A stretch of DNA of 64,000 nt from Pedobacter psychrotolerans. GTDB taxonomy: Bacteria > Bacteroidota > Bacteroidia > Sphingobacteriales > Sphingobacteriaceae. Positions within the stretch are counted from its first letter, which is position 1. Every line of letters begins with the position of its first letter. Below, piece by piece: positions 1-9,725 of the stretch. Both the position numbers and the translations under genes were made by a program. The stretch is from positions 248,355 to 312,354 of the forward strand of contig NZ_SLWO01000001.1 in NCBI RefSeq assembly GCF_004340665.1, given 5' to 3'. The notes below the pieces were generated by a model. That model was given only the letters and a program-made list of their open reading frames with translations. It ran no database searches and was not told the DNA's origin.

Positions 1-1
1 G

Positions 2-856
2 TTACTGAATGATTTGTTTGTTTGTTCTACGAAGTTCATAAATTTTAGCATCAATCAAGAATCGAAACCAAAAGCACTGTAAAAAATGGAAGATCAAACC
101 TCGCTTTCCATCTAAAAATCCTAAACGGAAGAAATATCGTACCAGAAAGTAAAGAACAGGTCTTACAAAAAGTGGGAGCCTTTCATACAAATTTTTAAAA
201 TATCTTCTCCTTTGCATTGCATCCCCTTTTAATTTTCCTATAATGGTTTCAGTAGAAGAATTCGCGCTGTCAAATTGTTGGATAGATTCCAGTGTTGACC
301 ATTTGTCATGTCTTAAAGTAAAGGTGCTCAGAGATTCGGTAATTAAGTCAATTACGTCACCTTTAAGTTTAATCGTGTTGCCTTCTACCAAATAATGCTG
401 ATCATATAGTTTTTGTTCGCATTGTCCTTTACCCAGCCTGAAAGTCATGGCATGATAAGTAGGGTAGTGGCCACCATATTTGATCCATTTGCCCATGAAC
501 ATGGTTTTTCTACTGGCTAAAAACCCATTTATATTTTCTAATTTTCCATTGCTCAGGTGATGGTGAACTTCTGCTTTAAATTCGTCTGTTAACCGCTGAT
601 CTGCATCCAGGTTCAAAACCCATTCAGTTTTTATAGGCAGGTTTTTTAATGACCAGTTGCGTTGCTGACTATAATTTTCGAAAGGGTGATGAAAAACTTG
701 TACCGGATATCTAGTTAAAATTTCTGGCGTCTGATCTGTTGAGCCGGAGTCGACGATGAAGATTTGTGCTGCAAAGTCTTTTACACTTTCTAAGCAGTCA
801 ACAATGTTGTTTTCTTCGTTAAAGGTTAGAATAATGACCGTGATTGGACTTTTCAA
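2..856 (-). CDS. Family 2 glycosyltransferase, WaaE/KdtX-like
   Basis: Predicted inverting GT-A glycosyltransferase that adds a sugar to a polysaccharide or lipopolysaccharide-core precursor at the cytoplasmic face. The N terminus has the GT2 start (VIILTFNEENNI), the VDSGSTD nucleotide-binding segment and a metal-binding DAD in NLDADQRL. The C terminus is a basic amphipathic region typical of WaaE-like enzymes. At 284 aa it is full length; its stop is at 2-4, so the gene is complete at the window edge. It overlaps the preceding glycosyltransferase by 4 bp (ATGA), which suggests translational coupling. The sugar and acceptor cannot be read from sequence. Confidence 0.85.
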   Translation of the reverse strand: MKSPITVIILTFNEENNIVDCLESVKDFAAQIFIVDSGSTDQTPEILTRYPVQVFHHPFENYSQQRNWSLKNLPIKTEWVLNLDADQRLTDEFKAEVHHHLSNGKLENINGFLASRKTMFMGKWIKYGGHYPTYHAMTFRLGKGQCEQKLYDQHYLVEGNTIKLKGDVIDLITESLSTFTLRHDKWSTLESIQQFDSANSSTETIIGKLKGDAMQRRRYFKNLYERLPLFVRPVLYFLVRYFFRLGFLDGKRGLIFHFLQCFWFRFLIDAKIYELRRTNKQIIQ

Positions 857-2037
857 TTTGCCGTATTTTGATAAAGGTATAAATATTGTTGAACCAGAAC
901 AGCGTCCTTAAAATCATTTGCGATAACCGCTGGTGCTTGTGTGCGAATCAGATTTCGTTTTTCAGCATCTAAAATAGCATCGGAGATGGATTGAACTATA
1001 TCATTGGGATTTAAGGTGGTCACCCATCCCAATTGCTTTGTTTCAACATATGAAGATAAACCAACCTGATCTGATATTAAAACCGGAGTACCTACGCTCA
1101 GGCTTTCAATTACTACATTAGCAAAATTCTCGTTATAAGATGTCAGTACGAGTAAGTCATGTTGCATCATCAGTTTATACTTTTCATCATTAGAAACCTG
1201 GCTAACCCATTTAATTCGCCCATTAATTTTTAGGACATTTGCCTGCTTTTTTAAACTTGTTATATATTCACCTTCTCCTGTACCTGCTATGGTTAAGGTA
1301 AATGGCATTTGAATTTTGGCCAAAGCATTAAAAAGTAGGGGCAGGCCTTTTTTTTCTTCAATCCGTGATAAGAAAATCATTTTAAAGGTATCAACTGATT
1401 CTAGACTTACCTTATCCATGTGCAGTTTATCCAGATTGAAGATATTATCTGGAATATTTACAAGATTGGGGATAACGGTTATGGTTTTAGGTTGAATTAT
1501 GCTTTGAATATTTTCTGTTTCTTGTGTACTGGTGGCATGGATATGGCAGTATTCTAAAAGGCGTTTTCCAATCAGGCGATGAAAAAAACTTTTGATAATG
1601 GCATGTCGGTTATTTTGACTGTAATCGGTGAGCATCCCTCTTGGCGACAGGACAACAGGAATGTTGTACCATTTTCCAATAAAGCAACTCAACACAGCTA
1701 CTAAATTCCACCAAGCATGGATATGAATGATCAGTTTTTCATTTTCATACAGGGCTTGCTGAATCACATTTCTCAATTTTCTGAGCAAGCCTGGCGAGAA
1801 ATGGCTGTGGTCTTTCGTCCATCTATCGAAATAAGTTACCCTAACACCATCAACTGTTATCGGTATTTTGGTTTCCACTAGTAATTCATCAGGTCCATTA
1901 GCCGTTGTGGTAAAGACTTCTAAATGGAGATCATGCGAATCGGCCATGATGGCTTCACAGAGTTTACTTACACTTTGGATAGGTCCACCATAAATATAGG
2001 CGGGTTTGTAGGACGCTGTAATGTGAATAATTTTCAA
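853..2037 (-). CDS. Family 4 glycosyltransferase
   Basis: GT-B fold retaining glycosyltransferase of 394 aa. The N-terminal acceptor domain carries the glycine-rich entry loop (YIYGGPIQSVSKL). The C-terminal donor domain has FLSRIEEKKGL and the GT4 nucleotide-sugar motif around NFANVVIESLSVGTPVLISD, with the conserved glutamate before the S-x-G-x-P stretch. It is the penultimate gene of the visible operon, 4 bp downstream of the Wzy-like gene and overlapping the next GT2 gene by 4 bp. Specificity is unknown. Confidence 0.87.
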   Translation of the reverse strand: MKIIHITASYKPAYIYGGPIQSVSKLCEAIMADSHDLHLEVFTTTANGPDELLVETKIPITVDGVRVTYFDRWTKDHSHFSPGLLRKLRNVIQQALYENEKLIIHIHAWWNLVAVLSCFIGKWYNIPVVLSPRGMLTDYSQNNRHAIIKSFFHRLIGKRLLEYCHIHATSTQETENIQSIIQPKTITVIPNLVNIPDNIFNLDKLHMDKVSLESVDTFKMIFLSRIEEKKGLPLLFNALAKIQMPFTLTIAGTGEGEYITSLKKQANVLKINGRIKWVSQVSNDEKYKLMMQHDLLVLTSYNENFANVVIESLSVGTPVLISDQVGLSSYVETKQLGWVTTLNPNDIVQSISDAILDAEKRNLIRTQAPAVIANDFKDAVLVQQYLYLYQNTAN

Positions 2038-2041
2038 AAGA

Positions 2042-3448
2042 CTAATTGGTTTTATAGAGGATTCCTTTAGCTTTAAAATACATTTGAAAAATCATCATGG
2101 TCATCAAACTCCAAAAAACAGCATTAGCGATAAATTCGAAACTGTTTCCCCTCCACAAAATTTGAAATAACCCTGCAAACATCACAGCTGTTCCCATAAA
2201 ATAGCCACCAAACATTCGCTCTGCAAGTGCTGAAAGGTTCTGGGCGATATATCCATATAAAAACAGTCCGATCCAGATGCCAATCCCTCCATAAGAAAGG
2301 TAACAATCTACAATAAATGCTGGCTTGGCAGAAACAATACTTTCTCTGTCTACTACCCGGGCAGCATATACCCGATCCATCACCATCTGCTCTACATCAG
2401 GTTTTCCGGGCCAGAATGCTCGGGGAATAATGGTTTGTATAGCATTTTTGATCAGGTTTGTTTTGTAATAGGGAATATAGTAAGGAGTAGACTGTGTATA
2501 TTTAATAAACATATTGATCTCAGACAACCGACCAGTTAAAAAGGCCCAGTTATCTTCCTGCAAATCATCCGTCAGGTTATCATTATTTAAGATTCTATCA
2601 ATACTTTTATTTCTGGCAACGGTGGCATCAGCTCCTTCAGATGAGAGTTTTCTAAAGTTTCCAATAAATGTAGGCAGTACAAAAAATAATAAGATCAAGA
2701 TTGGAATCAGCACGGGCAATACTTTTTTGCCATAAACCGGCAGGAGAAAAACGCCCAGGAGCAATACGCATACAATAATAGGCTCTTTAAATCCAGAACT
2801 TAGTGCCGCCATGACGTTTAATATAAATAGCCCTGTTGATGCCAAAAAGTTAACTCTTTTATTTTCACGAATGGCAAAGGCGAGTGCAATACTACCTGCT
2901 ACAAAACTTAGTCCGTTTAACTGAATGCTAAATTGGTTTAAACTGCCAATTTTAGAGAATAAGTAACCTAAGGGTAAACACACTACTGAAATACCCAATA
3001 ACAAGTTACTCATGGATGGTGCGTAAACATGGTATTTCTTTTCTTGTGGATAATTCATCCCTGCAAGAATGCCATGAATTAGTGCGGCATGACCTAGTAC
3101 ATAATAACGCTGGCAGAGGGCAGTTGATTTATAAATATCATCTAACATAAACTCTTGGTTTCCAACATAGCTGAAATATTCATATCCGAGTGTATTGACA
3201 TAATAAAATATCGAGGTACAAGCCATATAACCTGCAAATATTACATGCAGGAAAAATACTGGTCTTAATAGTTGTTCAAACAGGGGAAGGTCATTTGGAA
3301 GTTTTTTAATGATTCCCTTAAAACAGACCCAAAAGATAAAGAACGAACCAAACCACGCAATGAGATAGGAAGTGTGTGGTGACGACCGCAGGGCTATGCT
3401 AAGCAGGTAGGGTATATATAAAAGAATATAATAGATGTGCTTAGTCAT
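2042..3448 (-). CDS. Wzy-like polysaccharide polymerase (exosortase-associated type)
   Basis: Polytopic inner-membrane protein of 468 aa with about a dozen hydrophobic segments and a large hydrophilic loop near residues 265-360 containing several Arg and Asp residues. This is the usual architecture of O-antigen/EPS polymerases (Wzy), which join undecaprenyl-linked repeat units in the periplasm. From memory it resembles the group named exosortase-associated Wzy-like proteins in Sphingobacteriaceae; that is recollection, not a search result. It overlaps the upstream GT4 by 8 bp. Wzy proteins are poorly conserved, so the polymerase call rests on topology and context. An O-antigen ligase is the alternative. 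Confidence 0.7.
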   Translation of the reverse strand: MTKHIYYILLYIPYLLSIALRSSPHTSYLIAWFGSFFIFWVCFKGIIKKLPNDLPLFEQLLRPVFFLHVIFAGYMACTSIFYYVNTLGYEYFSYVGNQEFMLDDIYKSTALCQRYYVLGHAALIHGILAGMNYPQEKKYHVYAPSMSNLLLGISVVCLPLGYLFSKIGSLNQFSIQLNGLSFVAGSIALAFAIRENKRVNFLASTGLFILNVMAALSSGFKEPIIVCVLLLGVFLLPVYGKKVLPVLIPILILLFFVLPTFIGNFRKLSSEGADATVARNKSIDRILNNDNLTDDLQEDNWAFLTGRLSEINMFIKYTQSTPYYIPYYKTNLIKNAIQTIIPRAFWPGKPDVEQMVMDRVYAARVVDRESIVSAKPAFIVDCYLSYGGIGIWIGLFLYGYIAQNLSALAERMFGGYFMGTAVMFAGLFQILWRGNSFEFIANAVFWSLMTMMIFQMYFKAKGILYKTN

Positions 3449-4607
3449 TTAATGTTTTAATCAATACGTTAACCTGATGTTTAAAAGTCCAGTTTTGAAT
3501 AATTTCTTTACTTATCTGTCCCATCGCAAATAAACTTTCCCTATTTGTACATAAAAACTTGAGTTTATTCTTGAGGTCAGTTAGATCTCCGGAAGTGAAT
3601 ATATCTCCGTTTTTCTTTTTTATGATAAGGTCTTGTGCACAACCTACCTTATCTGAAACCAAAATAGCTTTACCCGCAGCCATCGCTTCATTAATGGCTA
3701 AACCCCAGGTTTCTCCCGGGCCTTGCGAAGGTAAACAGAATAAATCGCAAGCCTGGTAAACGGCTGGCATTAGGCTTTGGTTGCGAAAATCCATGAAATG
3801 CACCTTCTGCAATTTATCTTTTTCATGATGCAGCTGGGCACTTTCTTTTAATTGGGCTTCTAGTTCTCCATTTCCTGTAAACAATAAGTGAGTGTGATCT
3901 AATGTAATTTCAGAAAATGCCTTCAGGAGGAGTAACGGATTTTTTTTTGATTCAAATTTGCCAGCAAATAAGACTAGTATTTCATGGCGCATTATGCCTA
4001 ATTCCGTTCTGATTTGTTCCGCAGACCGTCCTTGATCAATTGAAAATCTTTCATTATCCACTGCATGTGGTGCAAAAACAAGTTTTGTTTCATTCAAACC
4101 GAAGGCCTGATAATAAGCTTTGTTGGCATTACCAACATAAAATGACAAATCAATGTGCTGATATACCCAGGTTAAGAATAATTTCCTTAGTATTTTGCGT
4201 AGCCTGCTAGTTTCATCCAAAAGATTGGAATCTCCTCTGAACCAAACCGGAATCTTACCTTTAAAATACTGCATCACAGCCAAATGGCTTTGATAAGCCC
4301 AGCCGTAAATTAGTATCGCATCGGGTTTAAAGGTTTTTATGTTTTCAACTAATTGTGGGTTAATTATACCCTTATAGTGGTGTGATCCTGGATCTTTTGC
4401 GGTGTTTTCTAGAAATTCGAAAGGATAGCCGTCCAATAGTGGAAGGTCCCATTGTATATGTTTTTTAAAATCAGGATCATATTTCAATGCTGCGCCTTGT
4501 TCACCCCAAGTGTAGAAAACCTTTAATTTGCATGCCTTTGCGAGTTGCTGATAAACAGGTATGTAATACTGGATGGGGTGGGTGACGATGATGGCGAGCG
4601 ACTTCAA
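3441..4607 (-). CDS. Family 4 glycosyltransferase
   Basis: GT-B glycosyltransferase of 388 aa. It starts with VTHPIQYYIPVYQQL, a form common in GT4 enzymes of exopolysaccharide loci. The donor domain has FAGKFESKKNPLLLL and the E-x7-E-like motif in GETWGLAINEAMAAGK. It lies between the FkbM methyltransferase (30 bp upstream) and the Wzy-like gene (8-bp overlap), so it probably acts on the same repeat unit. The donor sugar is not deducible. Confidence 0.85.
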   Translation of the reverse strand: MKSLAIIVTHPIQYYIPVYQQLAKACKLKVFYTWGEQGAALKYDPDFKKHIQWDLPLLDGYPFEFLENTAKDPGSHHYKGIINPQLVENIKTFKPDAILIYGWAYQSHLAVMQYFKGKIPVWFRGDSNLLDETSRLRKILRKLFLTWVYQHIDLSFYVGNANKAYYQAFGLNETKLVFAPHAVDNERFSIDQGRSAEQIRTELGIMRHEILVLFAGKFESKKNPLLLLKAFSEITLDHTHLLFTGNGELEAQLKESAQLHHEKDKLQKVHFMDFRNQSLMPAVYQACDLFCLPSQGPGETWGLAINEAMAAGKAILVSDKVGCAQDLIIKKKNGDIFTSGDLTDLKNKLKFLCTNRESLFAMGQISKEIIQNWTFKHQVNVLIKTLND

Positions 4608-4637
4608 TTAATTAAATAGTGTAAGTTTAATATATCT

Positions 4638-5516
4638 TTAAATTACCTGGTTCAAAATTTTAAATGCTTCACTTGATCGAATTCTCTTTTTTACAAAATC
4701 GATATCCCTTATATAAATGGTATTCTCTTTACCATAGGTATTAAGTTCAGTTAAAATTCTGCTAAAGGGATTGTAACTATAAGGTTTAAAATGATACTTC
4801 AATAGTTTAGCGTGAATATCATCATCTTTAAAACCATATCTATTTCCGCTACCATTTAACTCAATTATAATTGCTTTTAAAGAGGTGTCTGCTAAATAAC
4901 CTTTTGCGCCATTTAATACTTCTGTTTCAAAGCCCTCTACATCTATCTTCATTAAGATAGGTTTGTCTTCTGCAAAAAAGTCATCAAGCAATATCATTTC
5001 AACTTCTGTAGTTTGTTCATCAGAGTGTCTAACTACATGATTTGTAGTGTCCTGATTGTTTGTGAAATTTAAAACGCCATGCCTGCTACTTACAGCTTTG
5101 TTTATCAAAGTCACATCAGATTGAAGACTATTTAGTTGTATGTTCTTTGTGAGAATTTCAAAAGTTTCTGGGATTGGTTCAAATGCTATGGTTTTCGCTT
5201 TACGAAATGATGCCAATAATGTATAGGAGCCTACATTTGCCCCGACATCAAAAAATACGTCACCCTGTTTTAGAAAATGCAATAAAAAACCCATATCATT
5301 AAATTCGTGCAGACCGGTATAGATATTTCCTGTAATTCCTGTTAATCTTTTTTTTGCTAAAAAATTAATAGCGCCAATAAAATTAACAGGCTGTAAATTT
5401 TTGTTTATGATGGAATTGAATTGCCATTTAAAAAATCTATAGTAAGCCAGTATAAGTTTTTTTTTGGCTAACGGATGATTGTTAATAAAACTAATTGTTC
5501 GGTAGATTGCCTGCAT
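4638..5516 (-). CDS. FkbM-family methyltransferase
   Basis: SAM-dependent O-methyltransferase of 292 aa. The SAM-binding motif is DVFFDVGANVGSYTLLASF at about residue 88, followed by the acidic FEPIPETFEIL and the family-typical MKIDVEGFETEVLNGA. FkbM enzymes in surface-polysaccharide loci methylate sugar hydroxyls or transferred groups. The start overlaps the upstream glycosyltransferase by 26 bp, the largest overlap in the operon; no better internal start is obvious. It is one of two FkbM genes in the cluster, the other at 8955-9725. Confidence 0.88.
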   Translation of the reverse strand: MQAIYRTISFINNHPLAKKKLILAYYRFFKWQFNSIINKNLQPVNFIGAINFLAKKRLTGITGNIYTGLHEFNDMGFLLHFLKQGDVFFDVGANVGSYTLLASFRKAKTIAFEPIPETFEILTKNIQLNSLQSDVTLINKAVSSRHGVLNFTNNQDTTNHVVRHSDEQTTEVEMILLDDFFAEDKPILMKIDVEGFETEVLNGAKGYLADTSLKAIIIELNGSGNRYGFKDDDIHAKLLKYHFKPYSYNPFSRILTELNTYGKENTIYIRDIDFVKKRIRSSEAFKILNQVI

Positions 5517-6792
5517 CTAATACGCTATTAAATAATTGACATTGTTTCTTTGTCAGATTTTTAGCACTGTATTGTTCAAATACAGACCAGTTTATGATTA
5601 TTTTTCTCTTTCCTGAAAGCATTAAATATAATTCTTGGCTAATTTCATCAACTGCTAAATGTTCATTTTTTAGCGAGAATACCTCTCCGGCTTCACACTC
5701 TTTAATAATTTTAGCAGCGCTGCTTTCTGGATGAAAAAATGCCAATAATGGCTTTTCAGCCAAAATATACGGATATATTTTTGAAGCTGTATATTGGGCA
5801 TCGTTTGAGCCAATCACTATTAAACCATCTGCATTTAAAAGCGTAAAAATACCTTGAAAATAAGGGATGCGATCGGTTTGCTCTTCCACATATGCCGAAA
5901 TGCCCATGACAACGGCTATGGGCATGATCGTTTGAATGCCCTTTCCTGCCGGGGCATAGCTGGTTCCGATAAAATGGAACCTGATTTTACTGAAAAGTTC
6001 ATATTGATCAGCCAGTCCTTTTTTAAAGCCCTTAAATAATAAAGTTAACGCATCTCTCATATCATTACCACCTCTGCCTACATAGACCAAATGCGTAAGA
6101 CCATCTGTTTTTTGAAATGGCAACTCAAACTTATGCTGTTTTTTTTGAGCCAGTTCAAAGTCTTTTTGGTAAGCACCAAAGGTAATCACCTGTTGGGACA
6201 ATGATTTTAACTGCGGATAACGTTTATTCAACGTATCCAGATAAGCCTGTGAAACACTGATTAAACCATCAACATGGTTCATGGCACTAGGTTCCAAATG
6301 TTTGTTTAAACGAGAGGAAAACCAATATTTTGCAGGCCTTTCTGCTTTTGGCTTATCTTCATAATAGGTAGAATACCAAGGATCTTGCATATCTACAACA
6401 TATGGAATACTAAATTTTTTCTTCCAATAGGCACCGAGAATTAATACAGGGAATTGCGTAGTGCTAAAATAGATGAGGTCAAATTTTTCTTTCTTGAGCA
6501 ACTGGTTAACTTTTCTTCTATAGAACCATAAAGCGCGTAAAGCAATACTACCTAAACCCACCTTACTCGTCCATTTTTTTGGTAATGCCTTTACCTGGTG
6601 AATTTTGATGTTTGCAGGAATATCTTCATTCAGAAGTATATCAGTAGGCAGGTCTGTATATTTGGGATCTACCATTACTACAGTAGGCTCCCATCCAAAT
6701 GCTGAAAAATAGGGGAGGCTAATTCTAATCCGCTGCATATCTGCCGCGTTTATAGGAGGAAAATAGGGAGAGATAATTAGAACCTTTTTCAA
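5491..6792 (-). CDS. GT-B (family 4-like) glycosyltransferase
   Basis: Protein of 433 aa with a GT4-type N terminus (ISPYFPPINAADMQR), a mid-protein donor-site segment (YVGRGGNDMRDAL) and a C-terminal segment, SKIYPYILAEKPLLAFF, equivalent to the donor-binding loop. It is somewhat longer and more divergent than neighbouring GT4 members. It overlaps the preceding glycosyltransferase by 4 bp. Probably adds one residue of the repeat unit; specificity unknown. Confidence 0.78.
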   Translation of the reverse strand: MKKVLIISPYFPPINAADMQRIRISLPYFSAFGWEPTVVMVDPKYTDLPTDILLNEDIPANIKIHQVKALPKKWTSKVGLGSIALRALWFYRRKVNQLLKKEKFDLIYFSTTQFPVLILGAYWKKKFSIPYVVDMQDPWYSTYYEDKPKAERPAKYWFSSRLNKHLEPSAMNHVDGLISVSQAYLDTLNKRYPQLKSLSQQVITFGAYQKDFELAQKKQHKFELPFQKTDGLTHLVYVGRGGNDMRDALTLLFKGFKKGLADQYELFSKIRFHFIGTSYAPAGKGIQTIMPIAVVMGISAYVEEQTDRIPYFQGIFTLLNADGLIVIGSNDAQYTASKIYPYILAEKPLLAFFHPESSAAKIIKECEAGEVFSLKNEHLAVDEISQELYLMLSGKRKIIINWSVFEQYSAKNLTKKQCQLFNSVLDAGNLPNN

Positions 6793-8003
6793 CTAATTAG
6801 TGATTTGATAATGGATAAAAATTTTTGCTGTTCTATTTCCCAGTTATACTTTGATTTTGCCAGTTCGTATGAATTTTTCCGGTAAGTATTTAATAAGTCC
6901 CGATTGTTAAATAATTTGGTGATTATATTCGCTAGAGCAGTGACATTTCCTATTGGATACATTTCACCAATAAGGGTGTTTGAAGTCATAAATTCTTTTT
7001 GTGCTTGGGTATCAGAAGCGATAATTGCAAGTCCGGAAATCAAATAGGTAAAAATTTTATTGGTTAAACAGATATCTCTATTTAGTGGACTATTTTGTTC
7101 CATTGCTAAACCCAGATCAAAAGTAGCGGCCAATTCAAAGATTTGATCAGGAGAAATGGGACTATAGTATTTGATTTTAAAATGTGCCAGCTGATTAAAA
7201 TAACTAGCATTTCCTACTGATAAGCTCCCCAATAAATGCAATTCAATTAATGGATTACTGATCAAATTAAGCGCTTCGATAATATCTTCTAATCCACGGT
7301 TTTTACCGATGGTCTGCGAAAACCAAAAGAGTTTTAAGCCTGTTTTGGTACCTAAGTTTAACTTCGGCTGATGTTTTAACTCAAATACATTGTTGATTAT
7401 AGTAGGGTTTAAATTTGGGTATAAACTTTTATATGCTTTGTAGATTAATGGACTTGCTACTGTAATATAATCTGTTTGCTTTAAATATTTATCTTCGATA
7501 AATGTTTTTAATCTAACATCAGGGTTATTAGAGTCGTTACTGACTTCATTCCTATGAAAATCTTCGGCATCAAAACCACATTTAGCCTTATTTTTTTTGG
7601 CTGCATTAACGGCAACAGGCAGTGCGCCTAAATTGTGAGCAATGTATAGATCAGCATTTATTTTTAATCCTTCTTTTAAAAGCAATTTGTTAGATCTTGC
7701 AATTGTATTTTCGGCAAAGCCACATTTCATAGAAAAATACCGTGCTACAATAGCATAGGATTTATGTCTAATCCGCAAACTCCAATAGTATAATTTATCT
7801 ATTGATGGGGTTCCCCCTACACGAATTGCTTTCCATTTTTTATTAGCTAATAGTTTGTGATCCAACTTAGTCGCATATTCACTCCAGTATTGATAAACCA
7901 CTGTAACATGAAATCCTTGTTGAGTTAAGAAGTCAGCCTCTTTAACTAAGCGTGGATTAAGAGATGGTTGACCTGAAGTGATAAGAACAATATTCTTAGT
8001 CAC
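6789..8003 (-). CDS. Family 4-like glycosyltransferase
   Basis: GT-B protein of 404 aa. It begins ITSGQPSLNPRLVKEADFL, typical of GT4-like enzymes that act on lipid-linked oligosaccharides. The donor domain has FSQTIGKNRGLEDIIEAL and a nucleotide-binding loop around NKIFTYLISGLAIIASD. The canonical E-x7-E is weak, so this is a divergent member. It overlaps the genes on either side by 8 bp and 4 bp, which indicates tight coupling. Confidence 0.78.
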   Translation of the reverse strand: MTKNIVLITSGQPSLNPRLVKEADFLTQQGFHVTVVYQYWSEYATKLDHKLLANKKWKAIRVGGTPSIDKLYYWSLRIRHKSYAIVARYFSMKCGFAENTIARSNKLLLKEGLKINADLYIAHNLGALPVAVNAAKKNKAKCGFDAEDFHRNEVSNDSNNPDVRLKTFIEDKYLKQTDYITVASPLIYKAYKSLYPNLNPTIINNVFELKHQPKLNLGTKTGLKLFWFSQTIGKNRGLEDIIEALNLISNPLIELHLLGSLSVGNASYFNQLAHFKIKYYSPISPDQIFELAATFDLGLAMEQNSPLNRDICLTNKIFTYLISGLAIIASDTQAQKEFMTSNTLIGEMYPIGNVTALANIITKLFNNRDLLNTYRKNSYELAKSKYNWEIEQQKFLSIIKSLIS

Positions 8004-8952
8004 TTTCTTTATTTTCTATAAAATTTATCCAGGCATCTAAATTTATATTTTCATAGCCCATTTGTTCTAAAGGGAAATTACCCTGTTTTACTTCTGATAT
8101 TATTTTTTTTACATTCCTTAGGAAATTTTCTGGTTTGTCAGCAGGATGTGTAATCCAAGCATTTTTATTTTTGAGTATAAGCCTTTTACATCCCCTCCGT
8201 CCAAGCGATTTAAATAACAGCATTTCAGGATCAATTGGGAAAGCTCTCCTAAGATATTTCCTTAGTAGTAATTCTACTTTAACTTTTCCTATTACTAATG
8301 GTAAAAAGCTGTTTAGTTTCTCTTTGTCTAATAAAAAATGTCTGGTTGAAAACCAGTCATTTATCCAAAATTTTTCAAAGGAAGTTATTTCTCTACCTTC
8401 TTGATATGAAGGATAATCTATTTCATTTGGTGGAGGCGCAAGACGTGGGACAGCTATTATAACATTTTCTTCTTTTAACATTAGACTCAAAGCTTCTTCA
8501 ACCCAAGAATAATCGCTTTTTTGATATAATATTATATCACCATCATAATGTAAAACATATTTACTATTACATAATTCTATACCAACCCAGTAAGACATAT
8601 TTGCAGTTCCACCAGCGGCATGCGTACAATCGTAAAGGTTATTCAGATATTTTTTGGATACAACTTTAAATAGAGGACTATCATGGTAGAGATAATGGAC
8701 TTCGGTAACTATATTGTCTTTTAACAGCTTTTTACTTATCTCGATTATTTTTTCAACATTTTTTTCAAAATTATGAATAGGAAATTTTAAGTCAGGATCT
8801 ACAAGTTTTGTTTTTTGTGGTCTGCAGCAATCTACAATTAAAAGCCTTTTTTTTATATCAGAATGATTGGCTACCAAAGCTGGTATTGTTAAACCTGCAT
8901 AATTTATATCTCCTGGTGATATATTTATTTGAAGTGTTACTTGATTAATCAT
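7996..8952 (-). CDS. Putative GT-A glycosyltransferase
   Basis: Protein of 318 aa that I do not recognise closely. A DGD motif (VLHYDGDIILYQ, about residues 150-160) after an alternating hydrophobic/acidic region suggests a GT-A nucleotide-diphospho-sugar fold in which DxD binds the metal. NANMSYWVG-like and HPADKPENF segments fit an acceptor-binding C terminus. It sits between two clear polysaccharide genes with an 8-bp overlap on one side and a 2-bp gap on the other. A role in EPS assembly is inferred from context. Confidence 0.6.
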   Translation of the reverse strand: MINQVTLQINISPGDINYAGLTIPALVANHSDIKKRLLIVDCCRPQKTKLVDPDLKFPIHNFEKNVEKIIEISKKLLKDNIVTEVHYLYHDSPLFKVVSKKYLNNLYDCTHAAGGTANMSYWVGIELCNSKYVLHYDGDIILYQKSDYSWVEEALSLMLKEENVIIAVPRLAPPPNEIDYPSYQEGREITSFEKFWINDWFSTRHFLLDKEKLNSFLPLVIGKVKVELLLRKYLRRAFPIDPEMLLFKSLGRRGCKRLILKNKNAWITHPADKPENFLRNVKKIISEVKQGNFPLEQMGYENINLDAWINFIENKESD

Positions 8953-8954
8953 AG

Positions 8955-9725
8955 TTAAATGTTAACGATAATCTGAGAAAATTCATTTTCTTGCACGTTT
9001 CTTATTTCTTGACCGTTAAAATCAAAGGCCTTAAGTCCAGAATCATTTAGCTGTTTTAGGCAAAAGTTAGGATCGCCAATTTTATTAAATCCTTTTGGAT
9101 GCAATTCAAGAATTATAGTTAAATTTTTTAGTTTACTAATATCTTGAGGAATACTGTTCAATATGTCAGTTTCATATCCTTCAATATCAACTTTGATAAG
9201 AACTGGTTCATTATCATGCACTACCTCTTTTATGAAATCCCAAAAAATTAATGATTTAACTTTAAAGTCACTCGTATCTACTACATGACCTACAACTGAC
9301 CCGGTTATATCAAAGCCTTTTTCTATATTATTACTAGAAACCACTGCTTCAATAATATAGCATCTATCTAATACTTTGTTTTTCTTAAGTGATTTTTTAA
9401 AGTATTTTATTGCAAAGGGATTAGGTTCAACTGCAATAACATTTATATTTTTATTTCTCAATAAAATTCCTAAGCTGATTGCCCCAATATTACTCCCAAT
9501 ATCTATAAATTTTGATTTAGATAATGAAACTTCATAAAGCTTATCTTGTAACTCTTTATCGAAAGATTCGTATCTTCTTTTTCCTGTCCATGCCCAAGAA
9601 TGCTCAACAGCATCCATGAATATTATTCCAGTATAAAAAGACTGCTTTATAGGGAAACCTAAAAATATTTTTTTTGCGAGTTTACGAAATATTTTAATTT
9701 TATGTATTTTATTTATCAGATTCAT
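8955..9725 (-). CDS. FkbM-family methyltransferase
   Basis: SAM-dependent methyltransferase of 256 aa. Visible are FIDIGSNIGAISLGILL (SAM-binding glycine loop), VIAVEPNPFAIKYF (acidic ribose-binding residue) and LIKVDIEGYETDILNSI, the FkbM signature. It is more AT-rich and shorter than the other FkbM gene at 4638-5516, and the two proteins are clearly diverged. It overlaps the upstream GT4 by 4 bp. It probably decorates a glycan residue with a methyl group. Confidence 0.87.
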   Translation of the reverse strand: MNLINKIHKIKIFRKLAKKIFLGFPIKQSFYTGIIFMDAVEHSWAWTGKRRYESFDKELQDKLYEVSLSKSKFIDIGSNIGAISLGILLRNKNINVIAVEPNPFAIKYFKKSLKKNKVLDRCYIIEAVVSSNNIEKGFDITGSVVGHVVDTSDFKVKSLIFWDFIKEVVHDNEPVLIKVDIEGYETDILNSIPQDISKLKNLTIILELHPKGFNKIGDPNFCLKQLNDSGLKAFDFNGQEIRNVQENEFSQIIVNI

